Shown in pieces: positions 7,311 to 16,826 of a stretch of 64,000 nucleotides of DNA (the stretch's first letter is position 1; every line of letters begins with the position of its first letter). Under the pieces are notes generated by a model. The model was not told where the DNA came from. It did not search any database and worked only from the letters and a program-made list of their open reading frames with translations. A program made the position numbers and the translations under genes. This DNA is from Phytohabitans sp036906915 (GTDB lineage: Bacteria > Actinomycetota > Actinomycetes > Mycobacteriales > Micromonosporaceae): assembly GCF_036906915.1 (NCBI RefSeq), contig NZ_JBAKHX010000030.1, positions 1-64,000 on the forward strand, in the 5' to 3' direction.

Positions 7311-9998
7311 TTAGCTGGGCGCGCGGTGGTCTTCGAGGAAGGCCTCCACGCGCTCAGCCGGGGCCGGGTGCGCCAACGCGAAGCCCTGGCCGAGGTGGCA
7401 GCCCGCCGCCTCGGCCTGGCTGACCTGCGCGTTCGACTCCAGCCCTTCGGCGATGATCTCCAGCCCTAGGCGCTTGCCCAGGTTGACAACCACGTCGATG
7501 AGCGGCCGGCTGTGCCCCGGCGGATCACCCGGCTGCCAGTTCGCCGACGCGGCCACCACCGCGCCGTCGATCTTCAACAGGTCGACCGGAAGCCGCCGCA
7601 GCTGCGCCAACGACGCTTGCCCGGCCCCGAAGTCGTCCAGCGCCGTGCGTACCCCGATCGCCCGCAACGCGCCGAGCTGCGCGACCACCGCCGGCACGTC
7701 GAACGCCACCTGCGCCTCGGCCACCTCGACGACCAGCCGTTCCAGCGGGAGTTCGTGCTCGGCCAGCACCGCCTTGACGCGGGTGACGAAGTCGCTGCTC
7801 ACCAGCTCGCGCGGCGAGACGTTGACGGCCAGCCACAGGTCGCGGCCGGCTGCCGACCACGAGATGAGCTGCCGGCAGGCGGTGGCCAGCACCCACTGGT
7901 CGATCTCACCAGCGATCCCCAGGTCTTCGGCGACCGGCATCACCTCGGCCGGCAACACGGTGCCCAGCGTCGGGTTGCGCCAGCGCAGCAGCGCCTCCAC
8001 GCCCACCGGCTGCCGCTCCGGCAGCGCCAGCACAGGCTGGTACACCACGTCGAACTCGCCCCGGTCGAGGGCGCCGGGCAGCTCACGTTCGAGATCCATC
8101 CGGTGCAGGAGCTGCTCTTCGAGATAGCTGTCGTACCACTCGATCCGGTCGCGCCCGAGCTGCCGGGCGCGCCGCCGGGCCAGATCGGCGCGGCGCAGCA
8201 CATCGTCGACCGTGTCGCCGGTGGTCAGCTCGGCCAAGCCGATGCTCACATTGAGGTGCACGATCATGCCGGGGAGGTGGTATGGCTCGGTCAGCGCGGT
8301 GAGCAGGCGCGTGCCCAGGGCGTACGCGAGCATCGGTCCCTCGACGGTGACCACCGCGAACTCGTCGCCGGACAGGCGTGCCGGCAGGTCATCGCGCCCG
8401 ACGGTGATGCGCAGCCGCCGGCCCACCTCGATGAGCACGGCGTCGCCGATCTCCCGCCCGCGCACCTCGTTGACCTCGGTCATGCCGTGCAGGTCGATGA
8501 CCAGCAGCGCGCCCATGTGGCCGCTCAGCTCGCGCTGGCTGACGATCGTGCGCATCAGCTCGCGCCTGTTGGGCAGGCCGGTGAGCTGGTCGGTGAACGC
8601 GAGCTGGTGCAGCGTGCGCTCCAGGTGCCGGCGCTCGCCCACGTCGCGCACGTGCACCACGAGCGCGCCGACCTCGGGAATGGCCCGCTGGTCTCCAACG
8701 GTCGACTCGGTGTCACGCCACACGCCGTACCCGTCGCGGAGCCGCGCGTTGACCAGTGGCGGCCGCCCCGGCGTCTCGCGCTCGGCGAGCACCGCCGTCA
8801 GCAGCGCGGTCACCTCGGCGGCGTCGTCGGGGTGCATCAGCGCTGGGAACGGCCGGCCCACCACATCGGCGTCGGAGAGCCCGAAGAGCCGGGCAGCCGC
8901 CGGCGACTGCCAGCGCACCACCAGGTCGTCGTCGACCACCATCGTGAGGTCGTTGGCACCGGAGACCAGCGAGCGGAAGTGCGCGCCCTGTTCGGCGAGG
9001 CGCCGCGCGTACCGCCGGACGTCCGCCGCCGACATCACCTCGCGGATCACGACGGTCGGTATGACCGCCAGTCCCAAGAGGATCGAGGTGTGGTCGAAGC
9101 TGCCCACGGTGATCAGGTGGTAGAGCGCGGCCAGCATCGCGAGCAGCGCCGGCACGGTGAGCAGCGGATAGCTGGAGAGCCGGGTCTGCGGCTCGTCGAC
9201 CGGGTCGGGCTCGTCGACCACGTCGGCGCGGCGCGCGCCTGCCATGATCAGTAGCGGTCCTACGACCAGGCCCGCCGAGGCGGCCAGCAGCGTGTGGTCG
9301 GGCGCTCCATACGCGAGCAGCATCGTCAGCAGCGCAAGCCCGAGCACCGAAACGCCCGCGCCGCCCCCGCAGAGCAGGGCGGCGCGCCGGTAGTGCGCGG
9401 CGCGCAGCGCGGTCACGGTGACGATCGACAACCCGCCGACCGCGAAGAGGAACCCGGCGAGCGCGGCGGGCGGCATGCCACCGGGCGGCGGCATCAGCCA
9501 CCCGGCGAAGGCCAGGCTGACGCCGATGCTCAAGCCGTCACACGCGCGCCGCAGCCGCAAACCCGTGGTCGTGGCCGCGCCGGGCAGCAGCAGCACGCCC
9601 AGCACGAACGCCACCACCGTCACACCCAGCCCGATTGCCGTGATCACCGACTGGGCCGTCCAGGCCAGAGCCGCCACCGAGCCGCCGCCGGCAAGGACTC
9701 CGACCCCAAGGAAGCCGGCGCCGCGGCACGGCCCGAACGAGTGCTGGGCGGCGTGGATCTGCAACGCCAACCGGATGAGCTGGAAGCCTGTCACGGCGCC
9801 GACAACGCCGGACGCGAAGGCGATCGCGAGGACCGGGCGCACCGCGCCCGCGTAGGCAGCCGCCAGGAGGGCAGCCGCCACCATGGCAACCACCCCGTCG
9901 ACTAGCGGGGCGGCGCTGATCCGGGCGCGTGTGAGGGACACTGCCAGGTCCTCTGCGGAAGAGGGCGGAGGGGTGGCGCGGCACGCTCGTGACGACAC
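7311..9998 (-). CDS. membrane PAS-GGDEF-EAL cyclic-di-GMP protein
   Basis: Cyclic-di-GMP signalling protein of 895 residues. The N-terminal third (about 25-320) is a run of hydrophobic helices, probably eight to ten membrane segments. A PAS sensor domain (about 335-445) follows, then a GGDEF domain (about 455-620) and an EAL domain (about 640-890). The cyclase signature reads SGDEF instead of GGDEF (near 542); this variant may be weakly active or only bind GTP. The phosphodiesterase signature is intact: VEALLRW near 667, NVSPREL and DDFGAG. It may therefore act mainly as a phosphodiesterase. It converges with glyA with a 10-bp gap. Confidence 0.9.
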   Translation of the reverse strand: MSSRACRATPPPSSAEDLAVSLTRARISAAPLVDGVVAMVAAALLAAAYAGAVRPVLAIAFASGVVGAVTGFQLIRLALQIHAAQHSFGPCRGAGFLGVGVLAGGGSVAALAWTAQSVITAIGLGVTVVAFVLGVLLLPGAATTTGLRLRRACDGLSIGVSLAFAGWLMPPPGGMPPAALAGFLFAVGGLSIVTVTALRAAHYRRAALLCGGGAGVSVLGLALLTMLLAYGAPDHTLLAASAGLVVGPLLIMAGARRADVVDEPDPVDEPQTRLSSYPLLTVPALLAMLAALYHLITVGSFDHTSILLGLAVIPTVVIREVMSAADVRRYARRLAEQGAHFRSLVSGANDLTMVVDDDLVVRWQSPAAARLFGLSDADVVGRPFPALMHPDDAAEVTALLTAVLAERETPGRPPLVNARLRDGYGVWRDTESTVGDQRAIPEVGALVVHVRDVGERRHLERTLHQLAFTDQLTGLPNRRELMRTIVSQRELSGHMGALLVIDLHGMTEVNEVRGREIGDAVLIEVGRRLRITVGRDDLPARLSGDEFAVVTVEGPMLAYALGTRLLTALTEPYHLPGMIVHLNVSIGLAELTTGDTVDDVLRRADLARRRARQLGRDRIEWYDSYLEEQLLHRMDLERELPGALDRGEFDVVYQPVLALPERQPVGVEALLRWRNPTLGTVLPAEVMPVAEDLGIAGEIDQWVLATACRQLISWSAAGRDLWLAVNVSPRELVSSDFVTRVKAVLAEHELPLERLVVEVAEAQVAFDVPAVVAQLGALRAIGVRTALDDFGAGQASLAQLRRLPVDLLKIDGAVVAASANWQPGDPPGHSRPLIDVVVNLGKRLGLEIIAEGLESNAQVSQAEAAGCHLGQGFALAHPAPAERVEAFLEDHRAPS

Positions 9999-10133
9999 CG
10001 CACCTATGACCGTAAACGACCGCCGAGGCGGCGGGTTACGCCCCAGTATCTGGGATCACCCGTCATCCCGCTTGCCGGTCGGGTCGGAGCGGCCCGCGAT
10101 CGGGGCGGCGCGGGCTCGTGCGAGGATCGGAAC

Positions 10134-10496
10134 GTGAGCAGTCCGACCATCGTCCGGTTCCGGCCCCACGGGGCGATCGCGGTCGCCGCGCTCGTCGCGC
10201 TGATCGGCGCGGTGCCGGTGGCGAGCGTGTCGTGGTATCTCGCGCCGGTGCTGCTCATCCCCATCGCGGTGGTGGTCTGGGCATGGCGGGCCGGCACCGA
10301 CGCGACCCCAGCCGGGATTCGCGTGCGCGCCCTGCTCGGCGACCGCCAGATCCCCTGGTCCGACATCAGGGAGCTGGGCGGCGACTCACGCGGGCGCGCG
10401 CTCGCCCGGCTCACCAATGGGCAGGTGGTGCCGCTCACCGCCGTACGCGTCGGTGATCTGCCGCGGCTCACCGAGGCCAGCAAGCCGGCTCAGTAG
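10134..10496 (+). CDS. PH-domain membrane protein
   Basis: Small membrane protein of 120 residues with two hydrophobic segments (about 14-30 and 33-49) and a soluble C-terminal half. The tail (GIRVRALLGDRQIPWSDIRELG... ARLTNGQVVPLTAVRVGDLPRL) has the pattern of a bacterial PH-like domain, common in actinobacterial membrane proteins of unknown role. Start is GTG at 10134. Its TAG overlaps the end of the converging dehydrogenase gene. Confidence 0.75.
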   Translation: MSSPTIVRFRPHGAIAVAALVALIGAVPVASVSWYLAPVLLIPIAVVVWAWRAGTDATPAGIRVRALLGDRQIPWSDIRELGGDSRGRALARLTNGQVVPLTAVRVGDLPRLTEASKPAQ

Positions 10497-11416
10497 CCCC
10501 CGACCACCTGGTTTTCCAAGGGCTCGCCGGCGACGAAGCGGCGCAACTGCGCACCCACCAGGCCGTATGCGCGCGGCAGCAGCCCGCGCACCGAGCCCGC
10601 GACGTGCGGCGTGATCAGCACGTTCGGCAGCGTCCACAGCGGATGATCGGCGGGCAACGGCTCCGGATCAGTCACGTCGACCGCCGCGCCGATCCGCCCC
10701 GTGGACACCTCGGCCAGCAGCGCGGCCGTGTCGGCGACCGGGCCGCGGGCCGCGTTGACCAGCAGCGCCCCGTCGGGCATCGCGGCCAGGAACGCGGCGT
10801 CGATCATGCCGCGGGTCTGTGCGGTGAGCGGCACGATCACGACCACGATGTCGGCCTCGGGCAGCAGCGCGGGCAGCTCGTCGACGCCGTGGACGCCCTC
10901 AGCAGGGCGCGCGGTGCGCGCCACCCGGGTCAGGCTCACCTCGAACGGCGCCAGGCGCGCCGCCAGAGCCTCTCCGATCGACCCCGCGCCGACGATCAGC
11001 ACCCGCTTGCCAGCCAGCTCGTCGGTGGGGGCATATCTCTTGTACGCCCAGTCGCTCGCCGCCTGGGCCCGCGCGAAGCCCGGGAACTCCCGCAGGAACG
11101 ACAGGATCGCCGCCACCACCCACTCGGCGGTGCCGGAGTCGTGTACCCCGCGCGCGTCGCACAGCGTCACGCGCTCCCGCAACCGGCCGACCCACGTGTC
11201 GGCACCGGCCGACAGCAGTTGCACGACCTGCAGCTCGGGCATCTTCGCCGCCAGCGGCACCGAATCGGCGAGCGCCAGGAACGGCGGCACCCAGAACCGC
11301 ACGTCACCAGGGTCTGAGGGCAGCACGTCGGGTTGCGGGGCAACCTCGACGGTGACACCCTCGGGCACGTCACCGATCAGATCGAGGCCCTGCTCGTGCG
11401 GTATCCACACCTTCAC
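10490..11416 (-). CDS. D-isomer-specific 2-hydroxyacid dehydrogenase
   Basis: NAD(P)-dependent dehydrogenase of 308 residues acting on a D-2-hydroxyacid/2-ketoacid pair. A Rossmann fold is marked by LIVGAGSIGEALAARL (about 140-155), with family motifs in VVIVPLT, MPDGALLVNAARGPVADTAAL, AAVDVTDPEPLP and LITPHVAGS. The last supplies the catalytic His, and the Arg of NAARG binds substrate. Length is at the short end of the family. The physiological substrate is unknown. It ends inside the converging PH-domain gene (7-bp overlap). Confidence 0.87.
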   Translation of the reverse strand: MKVWIPHEQGLDLIGDVPEGVTVEVAPQPDVLPSDPGDVRFWVPPFLALADSVPLAAKMPELQVVQLLSAGADTWVGRLRERVTLCDARGVHDSGTAEWVVAAILSFLREFPGFARAQAASDWAYKRYAPTDELAGKRVLIVGAGSIGEALAARLAPFEVSLTRVARTARPAEGVHGVDELPALLPEADIVVVIVPLTAQTRGMIDAAFLAAMPDGALLVNAARGPVADTAALLAEVSTGRIGAAVDVTDPEPLPADHPLWTLPNVLITPHVAGSVRGLLPRAYGLVGAQLRRFVAGEPLENQVVGGY

Positions 11417-11545
11417 GGCTCGACCCTAGCTGGGGTGGGGCGCCGCCGCGGATCCTCGCCGCGACCGTGCTCCGTTCCTCCTCATGAGGGCGTGGGTGTT
11501 CACGCGGCGCGATGGCTCTCAAGGTGACCCGGCTACCCTGGCCGG

Positions 11546-12694
11546 GTGACTGCCCGCGCCCGCGCCGCCGCCGCCGCTGTGGTCCTGACCATGGCAGCGG
11601 GCGGCTGTAGCTTCGGCGAGCCCGCGCCCGACGAGGCCGGCGAGCCCCCGACGTTCCCCACCCCGACGGTGACCGCCACGCCGCAGGATGGTGTCAACCA
11701 GCAGATCGCGGCGACGGTGCTCGCCAAGGGTCTGCGCGTGCCGTGGGGCGTGTCGTTCCTGCCGGACCGTGGCGCACTGGTCACCGAGCGCGACACTGGC
11801 AAGATTCTGAAGATCGGGCCGGAGTCCACGACGGACGGCCTCAAGGTGACCCCCGTTCAGACGCTCGACGAGGTGGACGCGGGGGGTGAGGGCGGCCTGA
11901 TGGGCATCGCGGTGTCGCCGAAATACGACGCCGACAAGACCGTCTTCGTGTACTACTCCACCGCCCAGGACAACCGGGTCGCCAAGCTGGTGCTGGGCGG
12001 CGAGCCCACACCGATCGTCACCGGCATCCCGCTGTCGGGCATCCACAATGGCGGGCGGCTCGCATTTGGGCCGGACGGCTTCCTGTACGCCACGACGGGC
12101 GACGCGTCACAGCGAGGGCTCGCGCAAGATCCGAAAAGCCTCGGCGGCAAGATCCTCCGGATGACGCCGGACGGTAAGCCGGCGCCCGGCAACCCGATCA
12201 AGGACTCGCTGATGTGGTCGCTGGGCCACCGCAACGTCCAGGGCATCGCGTGGGACGCCAGCAAGCGGCTGTACGCGACCGAGTTCGGGCAGAGCAACTG
12301 GGACGAGATCAACCTGATCGAGCCGGGCAAGAACTACGGCTGGCCGACGGTCGAGGGAAAGGCGAACGATCCTCGGTTCGTGAACCCGCTGGTCGTGTGG
12401 TCGCCGAAGGACTCCTCCTGCTCCGGCATGGCGATCGTGGAGCGGGTCGTGGTCGCCGCCTGCCTGCGCGGCGAGCGGCTGTGGCTGGTCGAGCTCACCG
12501 CCGCCGGCTCCGTCTTCGGGCAGCCACGCCCGATGCTGGTCCAGCAGTACGGCCGGCTTCGCACCGCGATCGCGGCTCCGGATGGTTCACTGTGGCTGAC
12601 CACGTCGAATCATGACGGCCGGGGAGACCCTGATCCGACCGACGATCGCATCCTGCGGCTCGTCTTCTCTGGCGGCGGGGCCGGAAAGAGCTAA
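11546..12694 (+). CDS. PQQ-type glucose/sorbosone dehydrogenase lipoprotein
   Basis: Secreted lipoprotein of 382 residues with a lipobox ending MAAGGC (Cys about 21) and a beta-propeller of the soluble glucose dehydrogenase/sorbosone dehydrogenase family. Typical blocks are LRVPWGVSFLPD, GGEGGLMGIAVSPKY, IHNGGRLAFGPDGFLYATTGD and LGHRNVQGIAWD; the last holds the conserved RNxQG. Start is GTG at 11546. The family oxidises aldose sugars using PQQ. No PQQ biosynthesis genes are nearby, so cofactor use and substrate are inferred. The next gene begins 13 bp downstream and may be co-transcribed. Confidence 0.87.
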   Translation: MTARARAAAAAVVLTMAAGGCSFGEPAPDEAGEPPTFPTPTVTATPQDGVNQQIAATVLAKGLRVPWGVSFLPDRGALVTERDTGKILKIGPESTTDGLKVTPVQTLDEVDAGGEGGLMGIAVSPKYDADKTVFVYYSTAQDNRVAKLVLGGEPTPIVTGIPLSGIHNGGRLAFGPDGFLYATTGDASQRGLAQDPKSLGGKILRMTPDGKPAPGNPIKDSLMWSLGHRNVQGIAWDASKRLYATEFGQSNWDEINLIEPGKNYGWPTVEGKANDPRFVNPLVVWSPKDSSCSGMAIVERVVVAACLRGERLWLVELTAAGSVFGQPRPMLVQQYGRLRTAIAAPDGSLWLTTSNHDGRGDPDPTDDRILRLVFSGGGAGKS

Positions 12695-12707
12695 CTTAAA
12701 GCAGGGT

Positions 12708-14258
12708 ATGAGCGAAACAGATCAGAAGCAGCGCCACGTCGGCCGCCTCGTGCGGGCGACCGGCCAAGGCTTGGCAAGGGCAGTCCGGTCGACCCCATCC
12801 CGCAAGGCCGGGTTCGCGCTGGTGATGTTCGGGGTCGCGGCGGTCGGCGTGATCATCGGCGTACTGCTGGGCGCGCACACCGACGCCGACGTGGGCCCGT
12901 TCCGCGCCGAGATGTCGATCACGCCGTCGGTCGTCGGCGACTCCGAGGTCGCGATCCCGCCGCTCGGCTCGCTGCACCTCAACAGCCATGACGGCCCCAC
13001 GCACCTGTCGGTCAACCTGGGCGCGCTCGACCAGGGGCGCACCGAGGCCCTGCTGGACGATCCGGCGGGCATCACCCGGGCCAGCCAGACCGCCCTCGAC
13101 GACGTCAAAGAGGGACTGATCCGCCTCGTCATGCGCACAGTCGCGGTCTCGGTGCTGTGCGCGATGGTGCTGGCCGCGCTCATCTTCCGCAACGTGCGGC
13201 GGGTGGCCTGGTCGGGCTTCATCGCGCTGGCCATCGTGGCGAGCAGCCTGGGCACCGCCGCCGCCACGCTGCGCCCCAACTCGATCGAGGAGCCGCGCTA
13301 CGAGGGGCTGCTGGTCAACGCGCCGGCCGTGGTCGGTGACGCGCGGGCGATCGCGGACAACTACGGCAGGTACGCGGAGCAGTTGCAGCACATCGTCTCG
13401 AACGTGAGCCGGATCTACACGACGGTCTCCACGCTGCCGGTGTACCAGCCTGCGCCGGGCACGACGAGCGTCCTGCACGTCTCAGACCTGCACCTCAGCC
13501 CGACCGCCTGGTCGATGATCCGCACGGTGGTGGAGCAGTTCGGCATCGACGTCGTGGTCGACACCGGCGACGTCACCGACTGGGGCAGCGAGCCCGAGGC
13601 GTCCTACGTCGCCTCGATCAGCCTGCTCAAGGTGCCGTACGTGTACATCCGCGGCAACCACGACTCGGTGGCCACCTCAGCGGCGGTGGCCCGGCAGAGC
13701 AATGCGGTGGTGCTGGACAACGGGGTGGCCACGGTGGCCGGGCTGACGTTCGCCGGCATCGGCGACCCGCGCTTCACGCCCGACAAGGAGACCTCGCCTG
13801 CCGGCTCGGGCAACTCGAAGCAGACCGCCGAGCGGGTGATCGGCACCGGTCAGCAGCTGGCCACCACGATCAAGGCCGCCGACCGGCCGGTCGATATCGC
13901 GCTCGTGCACGACCCGGCCTCCGCGGTGGCGCTGACCGGCACGTGCCCGCTCGTCCTGGCCGGGCACACGCACAAGCGCGAGGTGTCGATGCTCGCGCCG
14001 GTGCCGGGCGGGATGCCGACCCGGATGATGGTGGAGGGTTCCACCGGCGGCGCCGGGCTACGCGGCCTGAAAGACGAGAAGCCACTGCCGCTGGCGATGT
14101 CCGTGCTCTACTTCGACGAAAACAAGGTGCTCCAGGCGTACGACGACATCCAGGTGGGTGGGCCCGGCCAGGCTCAGGTCACCCTGGAGCGCAAGGTGAT
14201 CAAAGACGAGCAGCCCACGCCGTCCGAGGGCCAGCACGCGCCGCCTACGCCACGCTGA
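12708..14258 (+). CDS. membrane-anchored metallophosphoesterase
   Basis: Protein of 516 residues with three hydrophobic segments (about 35-55, 145-165, 172-192) followed by a calcineurin-like phosphoesterase domain (about 250-480). Metal-binding motifs appear in order: VLHVSDLHL, VVDTGDVTDWG, YIRGNHDS, ALVHDP and LAGHTHKREV. ATG at 12708 was chosen because the reading frame upstream overlaps the previous gene and lacks coding character. The domain probably faces the outside. Substrate is unknown. It lies 13 bp after the sugar dehydrogenase and ends 14 bp inside the converging alpha-xylosidase gene. Confidence 0.88.
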   Translation: MSETDQKQRHVGRLVRATGQGLARAVRSTPSRKAGFALVMFGVAAVGVIIGVLLGAHTDADVGPFRAEMSITPSVVGDSEVAIPPLGSLHLNSHDGPTHLSVNLGALDQGRTEALLDDPAGITRASQTALDDVKEGLIRLVMRTVAVSVLCAMVLAALIFRNVRRVAWSGFIALAIVASSLGTAAATLRPNSIEEPRYEGLLVNAPAVVGDARAIADNYGRYAEQLQHIVSNVSRIYTTVSTLPVYQPAPGTTSVLHVSDLHLSPTAWSMIRTVVEQFGIDVVVDTGDVTDWGSEPEASYVASISLLKVPYVYIRGNHDSVATSAAVARQSNAVVLDNGVATVAGLTFAGIGDPRFTPDKETSPAGSGNSKQTAERVIGTGQQLATTIKAADRPVDIALVHDPASAVALTGTCPLVLAGHTHKREVSMLAPVPGGMPTRMMVEGSTGGAGLRGLKDEKPLPLAMSVLYFDENKVLQAYDDIQVGGPGQAQVTLERKVIKDEQPTPSEGQHAPPTPR

Positions 14259-16497
14259 GCTCGGCCTCGTCGACATCATCGGGTACACCGACAGCCCGAC
14301 CGGCCACCTCGACGCGCCACGGGGCGGCGGCGCCGGTACGGCGTACCCGAATCGCGTCGCCCTCACGGACCACGACGAAGCTGGCCGCGACCGCGCCGTC
14401 GAGCGACGGAACGTCGACCCGTACCTCGCCCTCGATCGGCTCGTAGAGCTGGAGCGTGACACCGTCGTGGTACGCGTAGTCGGGGCGGTCGTCGCGGGCG
14501 CCCAGCGGCAGCGCGGTGCCCGGCCGCACGAGCACGGGCACGGTGTCGAAGCCGCACGTCTGCGTGACCCAGCGCGGCCCTTCGACCACGTCGCCGGTGA
14601 GCAGGTGGGTCCAGCGGCCGGCGGGCACGTAGTACGAGACGCGGCCGGACGCCGACATCACCGGCGCGACGAGCAGGCGGTCGCCCAGCATGTACTGCCG
14701 GTCGAGGTAGGCGCAGGCCGGGTCCTCCGGGAACTCCGCCACCATCGGCCGCATCACCGGCACGCCCTCGCGGTGGGCGGTCACCGCCGCGCCGAACAGG
14801 TACGGCATCAGCCGCGCCTTCAGCCTCGTGAAGGCCCGCAGCACGTCGACCGCCTCCTGGTCGAACTCCCACGGCACCCGATAGGTGTGGTTGCCGTGCA
14901 GCCGGCTGTGCGAGGAGAGCAGTCCAAAGGGGATCCAGCGCTTGAAGACGGCCGGGTCGGGCCTGCCTTCGAAGCCGCCGATGTCGTGGCTCCAGTACCC
15001 GAAGCCCGACATCGCCAGCGACAGCCCTCCGCGCAGGCTCTCGGCCATCGACTCGAACGTGGACTCACAGTCACCACCCCAGTGCACCGGATACTGCTGA
15101 CCACCGGCCGTGGCTGAGCGGGCGAACAGCACCGCCTCACCGTCGCCCCGGTACTCGCGCAGCAACTCGAAAACGGTGCGGTTGTACAGGTGCGTGTAGT
15201 AGTTGTGCATCCGCTCCGGGTCCGAGCCGTCGTGCCACACCACCTCGGTCGGGATGCGCTCGCCGAAGTCGGACTTGAAGCAGTCCACGCCCATCTCCAG
15301 CAGCACCCGCAGCTTGCCCGCGTACCAGGCGCACGCGTCCGGGTTCGTGAAGTCGACCAGCCCCATCCCGGCCTGCCAGCGGTCGGTCTGCCACACATCA
15401 CCGCTGACGGTGCGCACCAGGTATCCGGCCGCGGCGCCCTCGGCGAACAGTGCGGACCGCTGCGCGATGTACGGGTTGATCCACAGGCTGACCCGCAGGC
15501 CGCGTTCCTTGAGGCGCTTGAGCATCCCGTGCGGGTCGGGGAAGGTGCGCGGGTCCCATTCGAAGTCGCACCAGTGGAACTCACGCATCCAGAACGTGTC
15601 GAAGTGAAACACCGACAGCGGCAGTTCGCGCTCGGCCATGCCGTCGACGAAGCTCATCACCGTGTCCTCGTCGTACGACGTGGTGAACGACGTGGTCAGC
15701 CACAGGCCGAACGACCACGCCGGCGGCAACGCCGGGCGCCCCGTCAGCGCCGTGTACTTGCGCAGGATTTCCTTCGGCGTGGGCCCGTAGATGACGAAGT
15801 ACCGCAGTTCGTGGCCCTGCGCGCTGAACTGCACCCGGGACACCGCTTCCGAGCCCACCTCGAACGACACCAGCCCGGGATGGTCGACGAAGACGCCGTA
15901 CCCGCTGTTGGTCAGGTAGAACGGCACGTTCTTGTACGCCTGCTCGCTGCTCGTGCCTCCGTCGGCGTTCCAGATGTCGACCGACTGGCCGTTCTTGACC
16001 AGCGCACCGAAGCGCTCACCCAGCCCGTAGACGGTGGTGCCGACGCCGAGGCGGAGCTGCTCGCGGATGTAATGCGCGCCGTCGTCGGTGCCGATGGCGG
16101 CCATCGCCTTGCGCTCGCTGGCGGTCAGCACCTCGCCGTCAGCGAGAAACTCCATCCGCCAACGCTCCCGGAAACGCACCGACAGGCGGCCAGACGTCAG
16201 CGTGGCGTCCTCGGCTGACACGGTGACCGGTGCGTCGACGGTCGCGATGTCGAAGCGCGGACCGCGCGGGGTGAGCCCGGCGAAGTGGGAGACGGTGATC
16301 CCGATGACGTCGGGCATCGGCGACTCGGCGCGCACGGTGAGCATCGGCCGGTTGAGGGTGTCGCCGCGATGTCCGATGTGGGCGGTCGGCGCGTATACGG
16401 TCAAGCTGTCGCCGTCGGCGGTGACGTCATGAACCTCCGCCGGGTAGAGCGGGTGCACGCCGTCACGTACGTGCCAGTAGCCGTCGGTGAACTTCAA
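14245..16497 (-). CDS. yicI: GH31 alpha-xylosidase
   Basis: Intracellular enzyme of 750 residues, close in length and motifs to YicI, that removes alpha-1,6-linked xylose from isoprimeverose-type xyloglucan fragments. The likely nucleophile is Asp410 in CFKSDFGERIPTE, and the acid/base is Asp476 in HWGGDCES. SLWINPYIAQRS and SHDIGGFEG are family signatures. Start is TTG at 16497, supported by an AGGAG about 8 bp upstream. It is the last gene of an operon starting with a sugar-binding protein at 19909, separated from the permease by four 77-bp repeats. Imported alpha-xylosides would be split here. Confidence 0.92.
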   Translation of the reverse strand: MKFTDGYWHVRDGVHPLYPAEVHDVTADGDSLTVYAPTAHIGHRGDTLNRPMLTVRAESPMPDVIGITVSHFAGLTPRGPRFDIATVDAPVTVSAEDATLTSGRLSVRFRERWRMEFLADGEVLTASERKAMAAIGTDDGAHYIREQLRLGVGTTVYGLGERFGALVKNGQSVDIWNADGGTSSEQAYKNVPFYLTNSGYGVFVDHPGLVSFEVGSEAVSRVQFSAQGHELRYFVIYGPTPKEILRKYTALTGRPALPPAWSFGLWLTTSFTTSYDEDTVMSFVDGMAERELPLSVFHFDTFWMREFHWCDFEWDPRTFPDPHGMLKRLKERGLRVSLWINPYIAQRSALFAEGAAAGYLVRTVSGDVWQTDRWQAGMGLVDFTNPDACAWYAGKLRVLLEMGVDCFKSDFGERIPTEVVWHDGSDPERMHNYYTHLYNRTVFELLREYRGDGEAVLFARSATAGGQQYPVHWGGDCESTFESMAESLRGGLSLAMSGFGYWSHDIGGFEGRPDPAVFKRWIPFGLLSSHSRLHGNHTYRVPWEFDQEAVDVLRAFTRLKARLMPYLFGAAVTAHREGVPVMRPMVAEFPEDPACAYLDRQYMLGDRLLVAPVMSASGRVSYYVPAGRWTHLLTGDVVEGPRWVTQTCGFDTVPVLVRPGTALPLGARDDRPDYAYHDGVTLQLYEPIEGEVRVDVPSLDGAVAASFVVVREGDAIRVRRTGAAAPWRVEVAGRAVGVPDDVDEAELSVA

Positions 16498-16518
16498 CGG
16501 TGCTCCTAGGAGTTGCTA

Positions 16519-16826
16519 TTTCCGTGGACTGTGGATCCCGGTAGCGGCCGTGGCTGACCACGACGGTGAACGACCAGGATTCCGATTCCGCACTGTTTCC
16601 GTGGACTGTGGATCCCGGTAGCGGCCGTGGCTGACCACGACGGTGAACGACCAGGATTCCGATTCCGCACTGTTTCCGTGGACTGTGGATCCCGGTAGCG
16701 GCCGTGGCTGACCACGACGGTGAACGACCAGGATTCCGATTCCGCACTGTTTCCGTGGACTGTGGATCCCGGTAGCGGCCGTGGCTGACCACGACGGTGA
16801 ACGACCAGGATTCCGATTCCGCACTA
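16519..16826. repeat. four identical 77-bp tandem repeats inside the xyloside operon
   Basis: Copies start at 16519, 16596, 16673 and 16750 and differ only at the last base of the fourth. The array fills the 326-bp gap between the permease and the alpha-xylosidase, both read leftward; the permease stop codon (16824-16826) lies in the fourth copy. Each unit carries a small stem with arms CGTGG/CCACG around ctga. The period is not a multiple of three, so the array is not a coding repeat. Confidence 0.95.

Noticed and set aside
16519..16826. CRISPR array
   Set aside because: Units are contiguous with no unique spacers, and there are no cas genes.
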